64,000 bases of DNA from Pseudoips prasinana (taxonomy: Eukaryota; Arthropoda; Insecta; Lepidoptera; Nolidae), in assembly GCA_951640165.1 (NCBI GenBank), contig OX621249.1, positions 6,375,001 to 6,439,000 of the forward strand, given 5' to 3'. Numbering within the stretch: the stretch's first letter is position 1; every line of letters starts with the position of its first letter. This document shows, piece after piece, positions 57,691-64,000 of the stretch. The position numbers and the translations under genes were made by a program. Below the pieces are notes generated by a model. It did not search any database, had not been told where the DNA came from, and saw only the letters and a program-made list of their open reading frames with translations.

Positions 57691-59655
57691 AATTTTGAAA
57701 ACGACCCATATAGGCCGAAGTCGGGTCGTGTTTGGAGTGAGATGCAAGAAAGCCGTAAAATCTTTAAAAGCCGGTTAAAGTGGTGTCAAAATAACCGTGA
57801 CCAACTTAAAATGGATATTCTGGCAACGCATCACGCCAAACATGATTTTCGTAGTTTTTGGAAGTCTACTAATAAAGTAAACAGAAGGCCGGGCTTGCCT
57901 GTGAGCGTTGCTGGCATTACTGATCCAAAAAACATAGCTGATATGTTCAAAAGCCATTTCATGGTAACTTCACCATTGGGATCATCACGGTCTGGACTTG
58001 AGGGTATGACTCAAGGGCAGGAGCTCAGTGTAAAGTTTACGGCCAAAGATGTTGGGAAGGTTATCACGACCATGACCCGAGGCAAGTCTCCTGGCCACGA
58101 TGACTTGAGTATCGAGCATCTTAAATATGCTGGCGTCCATCTTCCAAGGGTTCTGGCTATGTTTTACTCCATGTGCCTAGGGCATTCATACCTACCGCCA
58201 GCTATGATGCAGACCGTGGTGGTACCGATCGTGAAAAGTAAAACTGGTGATATAAGCGACGCCAACAACTATAGACCCATATCTCTGGCTACAATTATGT
58301 CTAAGGTGCTTGACAGTCTTCTTAACACACTAATGAGTGATTGTCTCGAGTTACATGACAATCAATTCGGTTTCAAATCGGGACTCTCCACTGAAACAGC
58401 TATTCTGTGTTTGAAGCAGACTGTCAAGTACTATACTGATCGCAAAACACCAGTCTATGCTTGCTTCCTCGACCTTACGAAAGCGTTTGACCTGGTGTCC
58501 TATGATATCCTCTGGGATAAACTGAACGACACATCCCTGCCGAGTGAATGCATTCGTATTTTGAAATATTGGTACGGGAACCAGGTCAACGTAGTTCGGT
58601 GGTCGGGGGCGCTGTCTGAACCATACAGGTTGGAGTGCGGGGTGAGGCAAGGGGGGTTGACATCGCCAACGCTCTTTAACCTGTATGTAAACGCACTTAT
58701 CGAGAGGCTGAGCAGCACGCATGTCGGATGTCATGTTGGTGGGGTTTGTGTAAACAGCATCAGCTACGCAGATGACATGGTGCTGCTCAGCGCCTCTGTT
58801 TGTGGCCTGTCTAAGCTGCTCGGCATTTGTGAGGAATATGCTCTCAGCCATGGACTGCTCTATAACAGCAAAAAAAGTGAATGTATGGTTTTTCGGGCCA
58901 GGGGTAAATGTCCGGATAGTATCCCTAGCATTATATTAAATAACGTACCGCTAAATAGGGTTGACACCTTCAAATACCTTGGCATCTGGTGACCTCTGAC
59001 CTGAAGGACGATGCAGACATAGAACGGGAGCGTAGGGCGTTGTCTGTTCGAGCGAACATGATAGCTCGCAGGTTTGCACGATGCTCGAAAGAAGTAAAAA
59101 ACACTCTTTTTAGTGCGTATTGCACTTGTTTCTACTCGAGCGCCCTGTGGGCTGACTATACTCAAAAACAGTACAGCGCCCTACGAGTCCAATTCAACAA
59201 TGCCTACAGAATGTTGTTGGGACTGCCTCGGTACTGCAGTGCGTCTGGGATGTTCGCTGAGGCGCGCATTGACTGCTTTTATGCGACGATGCGAAAACGG
59301 TGCACATCTCTGGTGCGTAGGGTCCGCGCCAGCTCCAACACCATCCTGAGGATGATGGCTTAGAGGTTTGACTGTCACTACATTAACCATTGTTGCATGC
59401 TTAATGTAGTGACAATAGCAAAGTGAATGAATTAGGGACATAACTGTTTCATTATCGGTCCGTATTTTCTGACTTATATTTTAATTTTAATATTTTTATA
59501 CTCGTGACATGTATGTTTTAATTCATTGACTTTGCCAATTTACTTTTTAGTTTTAATGTAATTTTGTGTTGTGTTGTCTTATTTCTCTAATTTTAATTTA
59601 ATGTACTTATTATGATCCTTTTGGTGGTCGAAATAAACGAATAATAATAATAATA
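57691..59655 (+). mobile_element. 5'-truncated LINE with (AAT)n tail
   Basis: Begins inside ORF2 (YRPKSGRVWSEM just upstream of 57742) and ends with AATAATAATAATAATAG after an AT-rich 3'UTR. No target duplication was found with confidence. Confidence 0.75.
57742..59363 (+). pseudogene. LINE reverse transcriptase, one frameshift
   Basis: Lacks the endonuclease. Reverse-transcriptase blocks in order: GKSPGHDDLSIEHLKYAG, NNYRPISLATIMSKVLD, NQFGFKSGLSTETA, ACFLDLTKAFDLVSYD, CGVRQGGLTSPTLFNLYVNA, ISYADDMVLL (catalytic YADD), then DTFKYLGIW. One base is lost at ~58990 and the frame continues TSDLKDDADIERERRA...RMLLGLPRYCSASGMF. The 'MQESRKIFKSRLKWCQNN' N-terminal block is of a type frequent in insect genomes; I do not assign the clade. 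The fragment at 48490 is a relative. Confidence 0.9.
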
Positions 59656-60034
59656 GTATATAACAAATATCAAACACAAATTCAAGGAGTATTTCATTGC
59701 GAACCTATGACATGTATCATAGGTTCTCAATTAAATAATATTTGAATTTAAATATAAATAGCTTTCATTTTCTATCGCGTCTACATTTACATATATATTA
59801 CACGCAACCGAAACACTATTTTTCGTTTTAATGTCATAAATAGAACAGCCTGTGGTTAGTGTGCATCACAACTTGCAACTTGTCAACAACGACGCTACGA
59901 CGCTCATCGCCCGCGCGTGGGACTGAGACAGATAGTGCGTTGAGTTCTTTTGTTCTGTGGCTGCACGGCACAAATTAACAAGCCACCCGTTATTATTATA
60001 TTGTTTGTACAATAAACTTGTAATATTAGTAATA
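59656..60034. other. no gene recognised; small GC-rich patch
   Basis: Includes ACGACGCTCATCGCCCGCGC near 59890 and a possible polyadenylation signal AATAAA at ~60010. It could be a fragment of an LTR or a promoter; no decisive feature. Confidence 0.35.
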
Positions 60035-60325
60035 GGAATTACAAGAAAAAGTAAAAGAATTGGAGAATAATGTAGCCTTACTTTCTAACAAATATGAATG
60101 CTCACAGGAACAAATTAAGACACATATTCTTGCTGAGACCGTTTTAAATAGTCAGAAAATAAACATTTATTTAATTCAAATCTCAATCATTCAATGTCAG
60201 GCTCTCGGCTTTCTATAACTCATAGCAAACAGGGCCACCCCCAATTTGTTCTTAATGACCATGTTATTGAAAATACCCATCCGCAGGAGACAGAACTTCC
60301 AAATCAATCTATAATAGAATGATCA
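60035..60325 (+). pseudogene. possible exon of an unknown coiled-coil protein
   Basis: After a possible acceptor (AGTAATAG|GAATTAC) the plus strand reads ELQEKVKELENNVALLSNKY, a heptad-rich coiled coil, then, in another frame, MSGSRLSITHSKQGHPQFVL and ELPNQSIIE at the edge of a foldback MITE. No family is recognised. One frame change is needed, so it is likely decayed. Confidence 0.35.
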
Positions 60326-60703
60326 AAGTAACTTACCTGTAAGTGAACTTCGATCACTATTATACGCAGTTAACGCCTCGTCTGAGATGATTATGTAGTC
60401 TACGTACTATCGTATTTACAAACACGCGTTTAAAGAATTTGGTAAAAAAATACCAAATTTGAAAATATGTAGTTGCCACCCTGTCCGCTATGGCAACACT
60501 GACAGATAAACGTCTCTTCATTAAGTTTAAAGTATAGTCACATTACCCGACTATGCGGAAAAGAGGGTAATGGGGTTTTGTTCATCATTATGGAGCAGGG
60601 TGGGAAGTTCTTGAACGGGAGGGAGCCTCAGACGAGGCGTTAACTGCGTATAATAGTGATCAAAGTTCACTTACAGGTAAGTTACTTTGATCATTCTATT
60701 ATA
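60310..60703. mobile_element. foldback MITE with 77-bp arms
   Basis: 60310-60386 and 60627-60703 are reverse complements with a single mismatch (start TATAATAGAATGATCAAAGT, inner end CCTCGTCTGAG). The 240-bp loop is unrelated. The inner-arm sequence TTAACGCCTCGTCTGAGATG recurs in direct orientation just outside the right arm (60707-60727), so the unit is more complex than a simple hairpin. Confidence 0.9.
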
Positions 60704-60729
60704 CTTATTAACGCCTCGTCTGAGATGAT

Positions 60730-61113
60730 TATGTAGATGTTGAAAGATTTGGCGACATAATGAAAGAATTAAGTAACCACACTGTTTAATAACACTTACA
60801 ATTTTGTAAATCAAAATTAGCACCTACTTACAAATCATGAAATAACATTGATTATCGTTATTATTTCTACTTAGAATATATTTCCCAGAAATATCATTTG
60901 TTTCAAGGGATAGATTACAAAATATGGCGAAGATTACAAAATTTTTTTACCTCTGTAACCATCCTGCTGTTGATTTAATAATATCTATATTCAGACTTTT
61001 TTTTTTTGGTACGCGTCTGTGTTAGCAATATCTTCTCTATCTGCTAAGAGTATGAGTCGAAGCAGGGAATTAGGTTTTTTAATTGTAATAAAAAGATTGA
61101 ACTGTTCTTTTGT
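60730..61113. other. no gene recognised
   Basis: AT-rich sequence between a foldback MITE and an RTE derivative. Confidence 0.5.
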
Positions 61114-61124
61114 AACAGTTTTGT

Positions 61125-62204
61125 CATCATCATCATCATATCAGCCGAAAGACGTCCACTGCTGGACAAAGGCCTCCCCCAAAGATCTCTACAATTGCCG
61201 GTCTTGCGCTATCCGCATCCAGCGATTTCCAGCGACCCGCACAATATCATCGGTCCATCTTGTAGGGGGCCTGCCCACGCTGCGTCTTCCGGTTCGTGGT
61301 CGCCACTCGAGAACCTTTCTGCCGTTGGGGTAGAAAGGTTTCTCCATGAAGTCAGCCAACATTTGGCCCCGGGGGTTCCGGTCACCAGTTCCAAATTGCC
61401 CCACTCTCAGCTCATTACCGAATCGTTTGCCCAGCTTCGCGTTAAAGTCCCCCATGACCACAGTGAAATAGGAGTTAGAGGTATGTATGGCTCTGGATAT
61501 GTCCTCATACATAACCTCGACTTCATCGTCGGAGTGTGTCGAAGTGGGTGCGTATACCTGTATAACCTTCAACGAATACCGCTTGGTGATTCTGAGTATG
61601 AGGTACGCAACCCTCGTCGACACACTCTCGATTTTCACTAGGTTGTTCACGAGGGACTTGTGGACTATGAACCCGACACCACCTTGGGATATTTGGTCAC
61701 CCTCCCGGTAATAGAGCAGGTTTCCGGATTTCAGTATTATCGAGTCCTCCCCCTCTCTTCGGACTTCAGATAATCCTACAATATCCCAATGTAACCTGCT
61801 CAATTCTTCCTCCAGTTCGGTTATCTTTTCGTCGGACCGCAGTGTACGTGTGTTATATGTTGTCAGGGCCAGAGGTCGTCGGTGTTGGTAACGCGGAATC
61901 TGCCGGGGATTCTTAGCACCCCCTGCCCTGCCCTAACTACGCCTGTTACCACGGCTGGGAATAGCAGGGCTGCCGGGGACTGGGGGCCGCGGTTTGGTTG
62001 TGTCCATCATTTGAGGGGATTTGCCATAATCGCCACGCTTGGCAGACGGGTTGGCGATCGCAGTAAGGTGGACATGGTACTCAGGAGAACGCTGCTGCCC
62101 GTTCTCTGGTATATATTCCCTCGGGACGACTTTTACGTCCCCCCACGGGATGAGAGGGGGTGGTGATATTCTTAGGCCGTCACCACACAGCATTCAGCAA
62201 CAGC
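61125..62204 (-). mobile_element. internally deleted RTE element
   Basis: AACAGTTTTGT is duplicated at 61114-61124 and 62205-62215. The 3' end on the left is a CAT-repeat tail (ATG repeats on the element strand), as in lepidopteran RTE elements. The 5' head matches that of the derivative at 52461-52714. The reverse transcriptase is deleted. Confidence 0.9.
61189..61803 (-). pseudogene. RTE endonuclease joined to the ORF C-terminal tail by an internal deletion
   Basis: 204 codons without a stop. The first ~150 are the APE-type endonuclease (DIVGLSEVRREGEDS, GVGFIVHKSL, VIQVYAPTSTHSDDEV, FTVVMGDFNAKLGKR, GQFGTGDRNPRGQMLADFM). They fuse at EKPFYPNGRKVLEWRP to the distal tail GRRSVGRPPTRWTDDIVRVA, which in full elements lies after the reverse transcriptase. 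It is often annotated as 'craniofacial development protein 2-like' in insects, a misnomer for RTE endonuclease. The in-frame fusion can make a polypeptide but not reverse transcriptase; it would need enzyme from a full element. Confidence 0.88.
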
Positions 62205-62215
62205 AACAGTTTTGT

Positions 62216-63188
62216 ACCATCTAGATAATCACAAAGTGTTCTTGCAGGAAAAAAACTAGATTTTTCAGTAAAAAAATTAAAATTTAACAGTTGTTGAACA
62301 CCATTGATCTTAGAAGTTTTAATTAGTTGAGTAACTTTTATTTATATATAATCATTGGTTATAGCAATATTATCAATTGAAATCTATGATAAAGTTTGAA
62401 GTCTTTGTGAAGTTATTAATTTTAATATTATTATTATTTTAGATAAAGTATTTAAATCTAAAATTGTATTGGAATAGAATTGTTTATATAATCTAGAATA
62501 ATACTTGGGTCGCAAGTTTCATTATATTTAGGTTTAGTTAGTCATAGCTTAAATACACCTCTAAAAAATAAAACTTATCTTTTGCTATTGAATGTGCCAT
62601 AAGTGGCACAGCTGTGGAATTTTCAGTGAGACATTGCAAAAGATCATGTGAACCGATTTAGTTGTAGGATCAGCTTTATTAGTTTTACAAAATTTCCACT
62701 ATTGATCGTAACATATAATTCATGTTACAAAGTTTAAAAATTGTTGTAAAGTATTTTTAGTCAATGACTTTAATATAACATTAACATTTTGCTGACAATA
62801 TCCCACCCTCCGCATATCACGTTGTAAATTTTATAAACAAAGCAATATCATTGAGTAGGGGGGAAATGCATAGAATTTTAAAACTGTCCATGTTATGGTG
62901 AAAGCATCTACTGAAAAAACAATCTGGTTAATTTTTCTATGAAACAAATGTTTCACATTTTTTATTTGTATGTGAGGCAAAGAGATTTCAGCTTAACTTA
63001 GTCTATTTATTATTTTTTCATAATCATACGGTGCTAGTCCCATTCTGTTTCTAGGTTGCATATCTATATATATCTTCTTTAAGATAGTATACATGAAGCA
63101 AAAATATAGATTTTTCTTCTCTCACAAAACTGCCATATTTTTCTTGATAGTAAAGGAAATTGCCCATTCTTCTGTAGAGCTTCGTCCC
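62216..63188. other. no gene recognised
   Basis: AT-rich. It may be the 3' noncoding part of the piggyBac element to the right, but no TTAA-flanked terminus was found. Confidence 0.4.
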
Positions 63189-64000
63189 TCAGTAAATAAT
63201 AACATTAAATAAAGTAAAAAAATATAGAAATATTTTGTGGGGTTTTCTTAACTTTTTGTTGTATGAATATTCATTATAAAGGAAGTGAGCATTCACTACA
63301 CTGGTCCCCCAAATGATCTCAAAAGCCAATTTGCGGTACCATTTGGTACAGCGTCTAAGAGCTGATCCATAAGTCGCCATTTGATCACTTATATCTATTG
63401 AAGATTTGCCGTCATTGTAGTCCGCAATGCACTTAGGTTTTGTACGTAATTCATTGGGACGTCGGCTGTTGTACGTTACCATCTCCAGTGCTGACGTTTT
63501 TGTGGTGAGCATTCTAACGTCTCTTTTGTCGCGCCAGTTTAGAGTTACTATGCCATTACTGCTTTGCTTTGCAGCTATTTCCCCTTTTTTCAATTTAGCG
63601 TGTATGACCTCTTTTGGCAGATATTTTCTGTTTGCCCTTAGGGTGCCGACAAGATGAGTTTTTCTCTTACGTAAACGCAAGGCAAGGGGAACACTTGTAT
63701 AATAATTGTCGGTATACATCGTTCTTCCTTCTTCGAATAAACCATCCGCTAAAGACATAACTGTTTTTTCTGAGACTTCAGATTCGGGGTTCTTAGATTT
63801 CCCACAATAAACGGCTAAATTCCAAGTGTATCCTTTTTGGGTACAAAGTTTAAAAACTTTGATGCCATACTTTGCACTTTTGTTGATATCAGCCTACCAC
63901 GCCAGGGTATTAGGGATTCATCCACACATATTTTTTCTCCCGGTGTATATACGCTCTTGTAGTTGTTTACAAACTTATCCAGGACATCTCTCAATTTGTA
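63189..64000 (-). pseudogene. piggyBac-type transposase, partial (window edge), frameshifted
   Basis: From the right edge the minus strand reads LRDVLDKFVNNYKSVYTPGE, KICVDESLIPWRGRL with the first catalytic D. A one-base frame change near 63890 leads into KSAKYGIKVFKLCTQKGYTW. Then TMYTDNYYTSVPLALRLRKR (second D), THLVGTLRANRKYLPKEV, DKRDVRMLTTKTS, and DYNDGKSSIDISDQMATYGS (third D region). It ends KKLRKPHKIFLYFFTLFNVI without the usual cysteine-rich C-terminus. It differs from the piggyBac at 1867-3681, so two families are present. Confidence 0.85.

Noticed and set aside
58351..58851. 166-codon minus-strand frame
   Set aside because: Antisense of the LINE reverse transcriptase.

Overview
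This is a gene-poor, AT-rich stretch of an arthropod nuclear genome, most likely a moth or butterfly. That call is an inference from the mix of element families (piggyBac, mariner, Harbinger, P/THAP, IS630-like, hAT, Transib, pogo, MULE/foldback, CR1/Jockey-like and RTE LINEs), the RTE elements with CAT-repeat tails and the abundant tiny MITEs. I see no host gene, tRNA, rRNA or CRISPR. Nearly every coding stretch belongs to a transposable element and most are broken. Two transposase genes read as intact: a THAP/P-element transposase (17423-20424, one intron) and a pogo-like transposase (49036-51603).

Region 1-5.4 kb: pieces of a DUF7869-type transposon-associated gene (1-312 and 4912-5355, minus) separated by an LTR fragment, a decayed piggyBac copy and a LINE fragment.

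Region 5.4-40 kb is a tower of nested insertions that can be ordered from target-site duplications (TSDs) and rejoined reading frames. A decayed pogo/Tigger-like gene (minus) carries a mariner (6.2-7.5 kb), a Harbinger element (8141-15371, TSD TTA, itself holding a LINE at 10214-14967) and a MULE/foldback element (15960-39886, 9-bp TSD AAAACAATA, ~0.64-kb inverted arms). The left foldback arm was hit by an IS630-like element (16042-22516, TSD TA), which was hit by the P element (16881-20935, TSD ACTGGCAA). It was hit again by a LINE (23087-34325, TSD GTATTTG), which was hit by a second MULE (24102-32344, 9-bp TSD GTTGTTCTA, 779-bp inverted repeats). The intact right arm serves as the empty-site reference for the left one. 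Both MULE transposases end in a ubiquitin-specific-protease-like domain, the most unusual protein feature here.

Region 40-64 kb: a hAT element (41641-44440, TSD ATTATAAG), a Transib (RAG1-related) element (44651-47829, TSD CAGCG) inserted at the start of a LINE ORF1, the intact pogo-like element (48650-52257) with arrays of a TTGGCAC motif near its ends, several MITEs, a second decayed transposon-associated gene (53.7-56.3 kb), a 5'-truncated LINE (57.7-59.6 kb), two internally deleted RTE derivatives sharing head and tail (52461-52714 and 61125-62204), and a piggyBac gene running off the right edge. Several near-perfect short palindromes lie inside decayed coding sequence and look like template-switch scars.
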